This document shows positions 54,910-64,000 of a DNA stretch of 64,000 nucleotides, piece after piece. Each line of letters starts with the position of its first letter. Position 1 is the first letter of the stretch. This DNA is from Capra hircus (Eukaryota; Chordata; Mammalia; Artiodactyla; Bovidae): NCBI RefSeq assembly GCF_001704415.2, contig NC_030821.1:37493210-37557209 (forward strand). The letters run 5' to 3'. A model generated the notes under the pieces. That model was not told the DNA's origin. It saw only the letters and a list, made by a program, of their open reading frames with translations, and did not search any database. Both the position numbers and the translations under genes were made by a program.

Positions 54910-55441
54910 CAAGTCAAGAAGCAACAGTTAGAACTGTTAAAAACATATTAAAAAGCACAGACACTTTGCTGATAAAGGTCCATCTAATCAAAGGATGGCT
55001 TTTCCAGTAGTCATGTATGGTTGAGAGAGCTGGACCATAAAGAAGACTGAGCCTCGAAGAACAGATGCTTTCAAGCTGTGGTGCTGGAGAAGGCTCTTTG
55101 AGAGTCCATTGGACTGCAAGGTGATCAAACCAGTCAATCCTAAAGGAAATCAGTCCTGAGTACTCACTGGAAGAACTAATGCTGAAGCTGAAGCTCCCAT
55201 ACTTTGACCACCTGATATGAAGAACTGAATCACTGGAAAAGACCCTGATGCTGGTAAAGATTGAAGGCAGAAGGAGAAGGGAATGACAAAGGATGAGATG
55301 GTCGGATGGCATCACCAACTCGATGGACATGACTTTGAGCAAGCTCCAGGAACTTGTGAAGAACAGGGAGGCTTGGCAGCTGCAGTCCAAGCAGTCGCAA
55401 GAAGTTGGACACAACTGAGCAACTGAACAACAACAACAACT
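54910..55441 (+). mobile_element. BovB, internally deleted, with (AAC)n tail
   Basis: Begins with RT-region sequence ('caagaagcaacagttagaac', 54918-54938), then jumps over roughly 400 bp (judged from the 46375 copy) to 'ttaaaaacatattaaaaagc' and runs to the 3' end with AACAACAACAAC (55427-55440). Several stops break the frame. Confidence 0.9.
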
Positions 55442-55534
55442 TTTTAAAATGCAAAACAAGTTCTGAGTTCAGAAATATATCTGGCCAAGGGACTGGGATA
55501 GGAGTGTCTACTTTTTACTACGACTTTACCTCCT

Positions 55535-55741
55535 GCAGTTTGCACTTGCTATTCCTTCTGTAGGAAATGCTCTTCCCATTCCTTTCTTATCTGGCTCCTT
55601 TTCTTCCTTCAGGTTTCGACTTAAATTTCTCCTCCCCAGCGAGGCCTTCCCCATTGCTATTGGTTCTTGCTGTCATTCCCTATTAAGCATGCTGTTTTGT
55701 CCTTCAAAGCAATTATGTCAATATATAATTATTACCTTAAA
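55535..55741 (+). mobile_element. L2 LINE 3' region, left part
   Basis: 'gcacttgctattccttctgt', 'ggaaatgctcttcccattcc' and 'ttcgacttaaatttctcctc' followed by 'gaggccttccccattgc' follow the L2 order. Interrupted by a SINE. Confidence 0.72.
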
Positions 55742-55743
55742 GC

Positions 55744-55956
55744 GAACATGCTCAGTTGTATCCGACTCTTTGCGACCCCATGGACTATAGCCTACAAGAC
55801 TCCTCTGTCCATGCAATTATCCAGGCAAGAATACTGAAGTTGGTTGCCATTTCCTCATCCAGGGGATCTCCCTGACTCAGGGACTGAGCCCACATCTCTT
55901 GCATCTCCTGCGTTGGCAGGTGGATTCTTTACCACTATGCCATCTGGTAAGCCCAA
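55744..55956 (-). mobile_element. Bov-tA SINE, antisense, nested in L2
   Basis: 'catgctcagttgtatccgac' to 'ccatctggtaagccc'. No clear TSD could be read. Confidence 0.92.
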
Positions 55957-56130
55957 TTTTCACGTTAGTTTTTATTTATTGTCTCTCTCTCCCTCCAGAC
56001 TCTAAACTTCACTAAGTCAAGGACTTTTTACCTTTATTCGTTTTTGTATGTCCAGCTCTTAGCACAATACCTGGCACATTGTAGGGGCTCAGTGTAGGGG
56101 TTCACATTTGCTGAATTGAATAAATGAATC
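55957..56130 (+). mobile_element. L2 LINE 3' end, right part
   Basis: 'tatttattgtctctctctcc', 'actaagtcaaggacttttta' and 'agcacaatacctggcacatt' followed by 'tgaataaatgaatcaatc' complete the L2. Confidence 0.75.
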
Positions 56131-57531
56131 AATCAGACAGTTAGTCCATTCAGAAATGCTGACACTGGAATGGGACCCAAAGACCTCATCTGCTAGTTAA
56201 GCAAAGCTGATACAATAAGGAAGAGCTAACATATATATGAATTTGTTCTTGGTATAAAAGAAGTACTTCTCTTAGGTATAAAAATAATGACTTCAGATAT
56301 ATAAATCTATGTAGATAAAATAAAAGATATGATAGAACATATGTAATTCTCTATTCGGTGAATACTCTGATGACATTGTAATGAAATTATCTCCTGGACA
56401 TATTGCCTTCATTCACATTGTGTTGCCTCATTCTGGTCTGGTGCCTTCTTATTTTGATCTGTGTCTTTATGCCCTTGATATATGGACTTGAAACAACACC
56501 ATTTCCCATCAACTGCCTAAACAGAACTGAAACTGATTTAAGTTTTATGGGATCTTAGAATTACCACCTATTTCTAGAGTAAAGAATTGAGATTCTCGTC
56601 AGAATCTTCTGACATGTTAATCATTTCAATATGCAATCAGAAGATTCTGAAATTATCTCATCTGTGTCATGATGGTTTCTCCAAGGTTTCTGGGTGTGGT
56701 TCGCATCTCAGAAGATGATGCATCATACAGGTCAACCTCCAGAACTGGCCATTTTCCAAAAGTCTGCTTGTTCCAGAAAGAGTCGCATTTTTTTTTTATT
56801 CATGTGCTCCTGCTGTGTGCAGCAAAGAGAGGAAGCTGAATTTAGTGGTTAGGGCAAGTGCCTGAGTCAGCAACCTTCATTTCTATATTTGGTTATGCAA
56901 TTTGCTGAAAATCATTGTCAAACCAATTCTGTTTCATTTATGAAAGAAGTCTTTGTTCTCTTATATGTAACTTTTCTGAACTTCTGTGTGAGCACTATCT
57001 TCATTGCTACTGTTCTGAAATTGAACCGTATCCTGGGATTTTTCTCTTTTGTATTTCTTTTAGTAATGATCTGGTTGGAGAATCAATAAACCAACAAAGC
57101 AACCAAGCAAGAAACAAACTAAACCAGAAACCAGGGCCTTGGTGGCATACCCCATAGCTTTCACACAACAGAGCAGGACCTAGTACAGAGAAGAAAAGGA
57201 GAATGGAGGCCCTCGGAATTGTGCCCAAGCAAACATCAGGGTCTTGTGTAAAGCCCAGCAAATGAGAAAGAACAAAGCCACACATCATTAATAACCTTAA
57301 CTTGTCAATGAGGTTGACTTTAGAATTAACACTTCCCTGACTCTAAATCGTTAACTGTATAAAGGAAAAGATGTGTTCTTTGCTAAAATATCAATGGTTA
57401 AATTGCATCTTGGCAGCAAAATATTTTGTAGGACAGAAGTTTCCTTTAATCACATGGTACAACTCTAGAACTTTGTGAGGTCAGTTTTGTTTGCAGCCTG
57501 GCAGTTCTTAACCTATGTTATAAGGAAAGCT
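56131..57531. other. Unassigned DNA with a hairpin
   Basis: The hairpin at 56588-56660 is listed separately. Frames at 56889-57157 and the antisense 57007-57288 lack recognised domains. Confidence 0.4.
56588..56660. repeat. 73-nt hairpin
   Basis: TCAGAATCTTCTGA (56599-56612) and TCAGAAGATTCTGA (56637-56650) are exact reverse complements around a 24-nt loop. After an internal loop of six and five bases, tgaga/tctca adds five outer pairs. The size suits a miRNA precursor or a MITE relic; neither is shown. Confidence 0.7.
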
Positions 57532-57542
57532 AAGTGCTATGG

Positions 57543-57753
57543 CCAATGGCTAATAATCGCTCAGACAAGTCCAACTCTTTGCGACCCCATGGACTGTAAC
57601 CCATCAGTCTCCTCTGTCCATGGAATTCTCCAGGCAAGAATACTGGAATGGGCAGCCATTCCCTTCTCCACTGATCTTCCCAACTCAGGGATTGAACCCG
57701 GGTCTCCAGGATTGCAGGGAGATTCTTTACCATCTGAGCCACCAGGAAAGCCC
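57543..57753 (-). mobile_element. Bov-tA SINE, antisense, with perfect 11-bp TSD
   Basis: TSD aagtgctatgg at 57532-57542 and 57754-57764. A near-intact B box in antisense ('gggattgaacccggg'). Confidence 0.95.
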
Positions 57754-57889
57754 AAGTGCTATGGGGACTATATACAGGGTAAATATTTCCAGGGGTATTT
57801 ATTTTCTTCTTTGCACTTTTCTGAAGTATTTCTAATATGCTATTTATCATTAAATATATAGATTTTTGCATTTTTTATTACAGATATAT

Positions 57890-57997
57890 AAGAAATTAAG
57901 CACCCCAATTCTAAGAGATAACCACTGTTAACATTTTTCTGCATTTTCCTACATATATGCACATATTGTTGCACAAATGGGACAACAGGTACATAAT
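57890..57997 (-). mobile_element. Ancient L1M, antisense, left part
   Basis: 'agagataaccactgttaaca' and 'tgcacaaatgggacaacagg' belong to an old antisense L1M that resumes after the younger L1. Confidence 0.65.
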
Positions 57998-58222
57998 TTT
58001 TTTTAAACTTTTACTTTATATTAGACCATAGTTGATTTATAAAATTGTGTTAGTTTCAGGTGTACAGCAAAGTGATTCAGTTTTACATATACATGTATCT
58101 ATTCTTTTTCAAATTCTTTCCCACTTAGTTTATTACACAGTATCTAGCAGGTTACATGGTAGGTCTTTGTTGGTTTTCTATTTTAAATATAGTAGTGTGT
58201 CTAGGTCAATCCCAAACTCCCA
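57998..58222 (-). mobile_element. Younger L1 3' UTR nested in the older L1M
   Basis: 'tgtgttagtttcaggtgtac', 'agcaaagtgattcagtttta' and 'tacatggtaggtctttgttg' in antisense. TSD tacataat at 57990-57997 and 58223-58230. Confidence 0.78.
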
Positions 58223-58230
58223 TACATAAT

Positions 58231-58445
58231 ATTTTATAGTCAGGATATTTTTTCACCTTAGAGAGCATTGTGAGGCTTCTTCCAAGTTCTTCTTGGTCTT
58301 ATTCTTTTTAATGCTTATTAGTGTGTTATAGTATGGACATATCATGATTATTTAACCAATCCCCCATTTCTAGAAAATTATGTACTTTCCAATTCTCTGA
58401 TAGTATAAACAGTACTTTGATGAACATCCTTGTTACTAAATTTTC
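58231..58445 (-). mobile_element. Ancient L1M, antisense, right part
   Basis: 'ttctttttaatgcttattag', 'gattatttaaccaatccccc' and 'tactttgatgaacatccttg' complete the older element. Confidence 0.7.
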
Positions 58446-59024
58446 AACCATTAGCAATCTCTTTTTTCTAAGACAACAGAAGATGAAGTCAGCTTGTCTA
58501 CCATCAGACAAAGGTCAATTGTTCCCTTTGTTACCAAAACTACAGCTCAGCGTCTCAGACACGTCTGGATTCACAAATAAATGCTTCCGGGCAAAACCAG
58601 TCCTATTAGCTGAACTTAAGTCTTTGTGTTCCCGAGTAATTTCTCAGTATTTTATAAAGAAAGTTAAATATATGTATATTTTGTCGGGTATTTCCAGCTG
58701 TTTTTAGTAAGAATTATTTACAAATATCAAGTTTTCCATTACCAAGAGTAAAAGTACGGCGTTTTTTATGTGCTCTGGCATTTCCTACTTGAGAGTCTCC
58801 AGGGTTTCCCTTGACCCAGACAAAGGCAAATACCAGGTCCTACAGACCCTGTGTTCTCCTCAGATCTCAGACTGCATCTTTGCTTCTGATGTCCCTCATT
58901 ACTTCTCTGTCCATCGGCATCTGTCATTGTGTCTTTTTGTCTCTACAAAGGGCTTTAGGAATTGCTCACACCTGCCCAGAAACTACGCCCCCAGATGTTA
59001 CTTGATCGTCTTCTGCGCATGAGT
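58446..59024. other. Unassigned DNA
   Basis: The 96-codon (58417-58707) and 84-codon (58768-59022) frames have no domain. The second half may be a more diverged part of the L2 that follows. Confidence 0.4.
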
Positions 59025-59240
59025 CAGATCTGGGTTCAAACAATACCTCCTTTGAGAGGTCTTCCTGGCCATCCCAGATACCGTGTTTACTCCTTGATTT
59101 CTTTTTTTTCCTGTTGCCTCTATCACTCCACGCCATTTGGTTTTATCATGAGTGTTCCATCTTTTCTCACTAGAATGTCACCCCATGAAAAGGACCCTGG
59201 CCCTGCTCTATCTCATTCCCCTATCATGTATCACCAGCAC
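59025..59240 (+). mobile_element. L2 LINE 3' region
   Basis: 'caatacctcctttgagaggt', 'cttcctggccatcccagata' and 'ctcactagaatgtcacccca' give the L2 order. Confidence 0.65.
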
Positions 59241-59924
59241 TTTTTAAAAGTGCTCTGTAAAATGTATTATTATTTCTCGTTCATACATTTTTAAAGTGTG
59301 CAGTTTGGGAGGAGGAGATGGACTTGTTCCTAAATAAATGCTCATGTATAATCTGATGACAGAGCATGACAGACTAGATGTCATAAGACTTACTTTCCAG
59401 TTACTGCGGGACCAGTGACTCGTCATTCCATCCTGCCTTCACAGTATTTCACAACATGTCTCACTCAACTTTTTAAACCAGTTCACCATCTTCATTAGTT
59501 CTTCCCACTAACCCACATCACATTTGACCCACCAAACAGCAGTGGATTCTAAGAGGGCAGCAAGAAAAGAGAATAGTGAGTACATGAAACCCAGGGAAAA
59601 GTTATAATTATTCTTTTAAACTTGTAAGTAATTTTAAATACAACATCAATAATTATTAATTAATAAGCACTAAAAGTTGAGCTAATAGCCTCAGGTGAGC
59701 TGGCAACACTAAAATCCAGGTGCTAAAAGTATGGTTCTCAGCCTTTTTATGATCTGGCACAATTTCAAATACCAGAATTTTGAGAAAACATTTGAAAAGA
59801 TTAAGACTCAAGAAACTGCTAAGTCAGCAATAAATGCAAAGTCATTATACTAGCATAAAGCAAAGCTACATATTGTCTACAAAGACCTCACAGGCATGAT
59901 ATGTCATAACTTTGCATCCTTGTG
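59241..59924. other. Unassigned AT-rich DNA
   Basis: Nothing recognised. Confidence 0.4.
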
Positions 59925-60137
59925 CTGTTCTTAGTCACTCAGTCGTGTCTGACTCTTTGTGACCCCCATGGACTGTAGTTTGCCAGGCTCCTCGGTCCAT
60001 GCGGATTCTCCAGGCAAGAATACTGGAGTAGATTGCCACGCCCTCCTCCAGGGGATCTTCCCAACCCAGGGATTGAACCGGGGTCTCCTGCACTGCAGGT
60101 GGATTCTTTACCAGCTGAGCTACCAGGGAAGCCCTTC
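59925..60137 (-). mobile_element. Bov-tA SINE, antisense
   Basis: A nearly complete copy: tail side 'cttagtcactcagtcgtgtc', antisense B box 'gggattgaaccgggg', head end 'gagctaccagggaagccc'. One of the least diverged Bov-tA copies here. Confidence 0.94.
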
Positions 60138-60539
60138 TGCAGCCTTAGACATTTATATTCTGCTTGAAGAGAACAGTCAGTGTCCTTGCAGTACTCAGGG
60201 ACATAATCCAAAAGTTAAGCCATCTCTTGGTTGAACATTTTCCCTTAGTGAGAGTTTGATTTATGTTAAACCATCTCACCTGTGATAAATTGTACCTAGT
60301 CTGCACTCCGTTGCACTAACAACTCAGGTCACGTTCTGTTTGACAGACATTGCCTGTTGGCAGAATGCTCAGCTGTAGTAAAATAAATTTTAAATATTGA
60401 GTAAAAGACCTGATTAAGTTGAAAGATTTGTACAAAGGTAAGAAATATGGTTTTTAAAAAAATAACGCAAATGGAAGTAAAATCATTAAGGGTCATAAAT
60501 ATCAAAATGTTAAATAGTCACAGAAGAGCCATTGATTTA
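60138..60539. other. Unassigned DNA
   Basis: Nothing recognised. Confidence 0.4.
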
Positions 60540-61475
60540 CTAATGAATTTATTCACTTAACAGATATTTATTGAGCATCTTCTATGTGCTGGGTTGTCTC
60601 CTGAGTGATAGAGAATATGATAAAAATCAAAGCCCACTTCTTCACAGAGCTTGCTTTTCAGTGAGAGTAACAGATAGCAACAACAACAAAAAAACTTTTT
60701 AAAGTCAAAATCCAAGTAAACATATACTTACTCAGGTAGTGATAAGGGCAAAGGCAGCAGAGGGGAATACAGAGTATGGGGGAGGAGTGGTAACAAATAT
60801 ACACAGTGTGGTCTAGGGATGACTCACTGCTAGGGTGACATTTGTGAAGAGGCTTAAAGGAAGTTAAGAAAGTTGAGAAAGCCTGGGCTGCAGATTTCAA
60901 AGGGTAGATTATAACAGGCAGTGGCAACCACAAGTGCAAAGGCCCTGAGGCAGGAATACACCTGTGACCAGAATGACCTCCTGGAAGGGAATATTTGCAA
61001 GGAGGGTTGGTAGAAGAAGAAACTAAGAGGAGCGGAGATGCTGGGAACTTGGGAGACATGGGCAAGATCAAATAAGACCTCTGCAAATACTCTGGCTTCT
61101 CTTCTGAATGAAATGAGTAGCCAGTGGAGGGTTCTCACCAGAGGAGTGACATAGTTAAACATGCATTTTAAAATGATAGCTCTGGAAGACTAAAAATGCA
61201 GACAAGGAGATCAGGGGAGAGACAACAGTGGAGTTTGAATCAGAGTCCTAGCTGTGGAAGAGGTGAGAAGTACTTGAATTCTACATATAATATGAAAGTA
61301 AAGCTGAAATAATTTGCTAATGGATCAGGTATGATGTGGGAGAGAAAGATAGGAATTAAAGATGACTCTAAAGCATTTAGCCAAAGAATTGGATTGAAAT
61401 GGAGGATACCGTAAGAGTAGGTTTGGAATCAAAATAAGACATCTGATTTTGGAAAACATGAGGTTAGCATTCTGT
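60540..61475 (+). mobile_element. Long ancient interspersed repeat, family not assigned
   Basis: The 930-bp series 'cagatatttattgagcatct', 'gcaaaggccctgaggcagga', 'accagaggagtgacatagtt' and 'gatgactctaaagcatttag' is a mammal-wide dispersed repeat order that I recognise but cannot confidently name. The antisense 142-codon frame at 60658-61086 lies in it and is a shadow. Confidence 0.5.
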
Positions 61476-61590
61476 GCTGTCCGAATCAGCAGTTACTGAT
61501 CATATGTTGGTATTAACGTCTACATATTAATTAGTTACAATTTTAAATTCAATGCCTCAGTTGCATTTGCCACATTTTAAGTGCTCGGTA
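61476..61590. mobile_element. MER-type DNA transposon remnant candidate
   Basis: 'gctgtccgaatcagcagtta' and 'tgccacattttaagtgctcg' recall the end and core of a MER-type element; a related sequence may lie at 62355-62660. Confidence 0.35.
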
Positions 61591-61591
61591 T

Positions 61592-61712
61592 GAAGAAAAT
61601 TGCAACCCACTCCAGTTTTCTTGCCTGGGAAATCCCATGGACAGAGAAACCTGGTGGTCTCTAGTCCACAGGGTTGCAGAGTCAGACACAACTGAGCAAC
61701 TAAACAACATAG
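61592..61712 (+). mobile_element. Bov-A SINE
   Basis: 'gaaaattgcaacccactcca' to 'ctgagcaactaaacaacata', without tRNA head. Confidence 0.88.
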
Positions 61713-61780
61713 CAGAAAGAAGGGCTTGATTGACACCAGATAATAAGAAAGTTGAACTATATTTGTTCTAGTTCCACCCA

Positions 61781-61966
61781 GTGGTTCTCAACCAGGTATG
61801 GTAGGACACCCTTAGAAGACATCTGAAAATGTATAGGATGTTTGGGGTAGACTAATGGGTGTCGTGGGCATTTTGTGGCAACAATCTTCGGACACTGACT
61901 TGTCACAGTCCAGCACAATGAAGACAAGTTCTCTCATTCAAAATGTCAATAGCTTCTCCATGGGAA
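61781..61966 (+). mobile_element. MER20-like hAT-Charlie element
   Basis: Starts 'cagtggttctcaaccaggta' and ends with 'ttcaaaatgtcaatagct', both MER20 hallmarks. The middle is diverged. In eutherians MER20 copies can act as regulatory elements; nothing here shows that. Confidence 0.6.
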
Positions 61967-62354
61967 AAGCGTTGAGTCTGCCCTCCCTCTAGCAATACTC
62001 CACATTCCATGAAGTGAAGCAATATAGACATTAGAACATGGTGTTGGTCTTAGCCAGATAAACTCGTGTACAATCTGTTCTGACTTGAACGTGCTGTATG
62101 GCTTGGGATCATTTCCTAGATCCTGGGACTTCGTTTCCTTGCCTAAATAATGCAGAAAACAATTATTAACATACGTCATCTAGGGTGGTTCTGAGAATTA
62201 TGGAATTCTTTACAGTACTTGGCTCAGCGTTCGGCTCAGGAAGTCATATAAATGTACACTATTACTAGAAGTGGAAAAAGGGGTTGAAAGAGGAAGTCCA
62301 ATATAGAGACTTAAATAAGCAAGATGTAAATTCAAATAGAAAAGGAAGTCTAGA
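61967..62354. other. Unassigned DNA
   Basis: The antisense frame 61946-62179 (77 codons) lacks a domain. Nothing else recognised. Confidence 0.4.
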
Positions 62355-62660
62355 GCAGCACTGTCCATCCAAAAATACGGATCAAAAAAAAAAAAAAAAA
62401 ACTGCCAGCAAGTTTTTTTTCAGCACATGCAACATTTAAATGTTCCCCAGCCACATTAAAAAAAGCAAGAAACAGGTAAAATTAATTTTATTAATATACA
62501 ATATTTAAGTAACCAACTATATCCAAAAATGTTGTTTCCATATATAATCAATATAAAAGTCAGAGGCATTTTCATTTTTTTGGTATCAAGTTCTTTAAAT
62601 TTTATGTGTATTTTACTTACCCAGTGCTCAGCAACCACTTGGGGCTACAGCACAGGGCTA
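62355..62660. mobile_element. MER-type DNA transposon remnant candidate
   Basis: 'agcactgtccatccaaaaat', 'aacaggtaaaattaatttta' and 'atatccaaaaatgttgtttc' with 'tgtgtattttacttacccag' follow a mammal-wide MER-type order. An 18-A run at 62386-62401 interrupts it. Confidence 0.45.
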
Positions 62661-62854
62661 CAGCATCAATAAATCCAACTCTTTCATTGACTACTAACGT
62701 TCAGTAATTAAAAGATTCTTACAAGTTAACATTTCAAGGTATAGAGAGTGGTTTCATAAAAGTCTCAAGTATTACATTTAGGAAATTTAACTCAGGATCT
62801 TCATATAAGCTGAGACATGCCAGAGTTGTAGGATGATTGATCAGTCGTGAGTGG

Positions 62855-63035
62855 GCTCAACGAGCTGTAGGTTCCCATTCCAACTCTACAACTTCCTGTG
62901 TCCTTGAACAAGTTAGCTAGTCAAAAACCTGTGTTCTTACTTGCGAAAGAAATAATGGTGCTAACTTCCCCAAGGATTGCTATGAGGATCACGTACATAG
63001 TTTTAGCCCAGTGCCTACAGAAACTGTCCAAATGT
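62855..63035 (+). mobile_element. MIR SINE
   Basis: 'ccaactctacaacttcctgt', 'gtccttgaacaagttagcta', 'gattgctatgaggatcacgt' and 'agcccagtgcctacagaaac' follow the sense MIR from core to 3' end. Confidence 0.78.
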
Positions 63036-64000
63036 GAACCATTGATATTTGCTATTTGGGTTAAGAAATAGGACAGAAGTCACTAGAATTCTAGTTATTC
63101 TTTATATATACACACACAAGTATTTCAGAGTTGAATTACTTTTTTAATTACTTTTGTTAATAAAACAAGAGAACATTGCATGCTCTCAAAGCTGAGCGTT
63201 TGTCACAGTGAGTGCAATGATTTGTCCCTGTGTTCAGATATAACTCAACCTCTGGAAGACAGTCTGGCCCCTGGTAGGTCCTCAGAAAGTTTATTAAACG
63301 GATTTCTGGCTACAGAATTCCTGAGCAGTAGTTATAAACACACTATTGAAAGTATGATTACTAGCCAATGATGGTGATTTAATCTTTATTCTTATATTTA
63401 AATTATAAAGTTTATGTAGCTATTTTTCAATGAGAACAGTCTCTGCCACAAATTTAAGATTCTTGAGTTGATACAAAGTTCAAAACAAGATTAATGATTA
63501 GTAGCTTATTGGCCACAGAAGTAGTTCTATATATAAATTACTAAATATAATCTCAATATGGTATCTTCAAGGCTATCCCATTTAGTCCATTTGTAAATGT
63601 TAAAACTCAACACTAAATTCCTATAAAGTTTAAAAAAGCATGCAACACTGGTGTAGCACAAACAGATTTATTTACTAACCAAAGAGATGACCCTAATTAA
63701 ACCAACATTTTGAAATAGTTTAATTGTTTGTGATAAAGATTATTGAACGCAATAATGAAAAAAAAACCAGCAGTATGGAGATTTGCTCATTGAACTGAGC
63801 TTGTTCATCCTCGCAGCTAATTTCCGTGCAAAATGATGATGGAATTTTTACTCTACTTTTTCATAGACCCGAGTACAGGTAACATTGTTCATGACGCATA
63901 CCTAGGAGACAGAATGTCATTAAAAAGAGGCAAGTTAGTCTTACATCACAGAGTAATGGTGGTAGTTGAATGCTAGGATCACAATCCTACAAAACATTGA
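63036..64000. other. Unassigned AT-rich DNA to the window end
   Basis: A short ATATACACACACA run near 63106. No repeat or gene recognised. The 63-codon frame at 63180-63371 has no domain. Confidence 0.45.

Noticed and set aside
54914..55459. 181-codon antisense frame
   Set aside because: Antisense shadow of the deleted BovB at 54910-55441.
5881..60137. tRNA-like segments with A and B boxes
   Set aside because: These are the tRNA-Glu-derived heads of Bov-tA SINEs; no anticodon arm or acceptor pairing of a functional tRNA remains.
372..61712. Many ~200-bp near-identical repeats, possible CRISPR or tandem array
   Set aside because: They are dispersed SINE and LINE copies on both strands with irregular spacing and individual TSDs, not a direct-repeat/spacer array; the genome is eukaryotic.

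Overview
This window is ruminant (bovid) nuclear DNA. The diagnostic evidence is the repeat content. There are at least a dozen copies or fragments of the RTE-type LINE BovB, about thirty tRNA-Glu-derived Bov-tA or Bov-A SINEs, one dimeric Bov-A2, an older cetartiodactyl CHR-type SINE, bovid L1 tails, and older mammal-wide L1M, L2, MIR, MER5, MER20, MaLR-LTR and Tigger remains. The species within Bovidae cannot be fixed from sequence alone.

I found no supportable host protein-coding gene, exon, tRNA, rRNA or CRISPR array. Nearly every reading frame above about 60 codons is either the degraded BovB open reading frame, its antisense shadow, a translated SINE, or a chance frame in low-complexity DNA. 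The window is intergenic or deep intronic.

Layout: 0.4-2.4 kb holds an L1 split by a BovB, then a Bov-tA. 3-6.6 kb holds MER5 and scattered SINEs. 7-8.8 kb is a rearranged antisense L1 in which a 5'-end-like segment sits inside ORF2-like sequence. 10.4-14.3 kb holds L1 remains, a convergent pair of BovB tails and a third BovB with TSDs. 14.3-20 kb is mostly unassigned, with MIR and Bov-tA copies. 20.3-23.9 kb holds a short L1 tail, a BovB, a MaLR-type LTR split by a SINE, and a Bov-A2 inside another SINE. 24-36 kb alternates SINEs, MIR, MER5, L2 and unassigned DNA, with a G-quadruplex motif and a strong hairpin. 36.2-39.2 kb is a repeat stack: antisense L1MA, an inserted BovB with a 12-bp TSD, a locally duplicated segment, and the 5' half of a Tigger1 transposon. 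39.8-46 kb holds SINEs, BovB tails and a palindrome-plus-heptamer array at 44 kb. 46.4-48 kb is the longest BovB (1.6 kb), with reverse-transcriptase motifs but broken. 48.6-53 kb holds two LTR-like segments, a CHR SINE, an L1 with 5' inversion and a 16-bp TSD, and a foldback MITE. 53-64 kb holds SINEs, a deleted BovB, L2, nested L1s and older DNA-transposon and MIR fossils.

The functional logic is one of genome parasites. BovB encodes the reverse transcriptase, and the SINE bodies share its 3' end. The many TSD-flanked copies are the products of that trans-mobilisation. All BovB frames here are inactivated, so the window contains no autonomous mobile element. No previously undescribed system is evident. 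The most unusual signals are the palindrome/heptamer element at 43989-44031, two miRNA-precursor-sized hairpins, a Bov-tA-head/BovB-tail chimera, and the inverted BovB pair.
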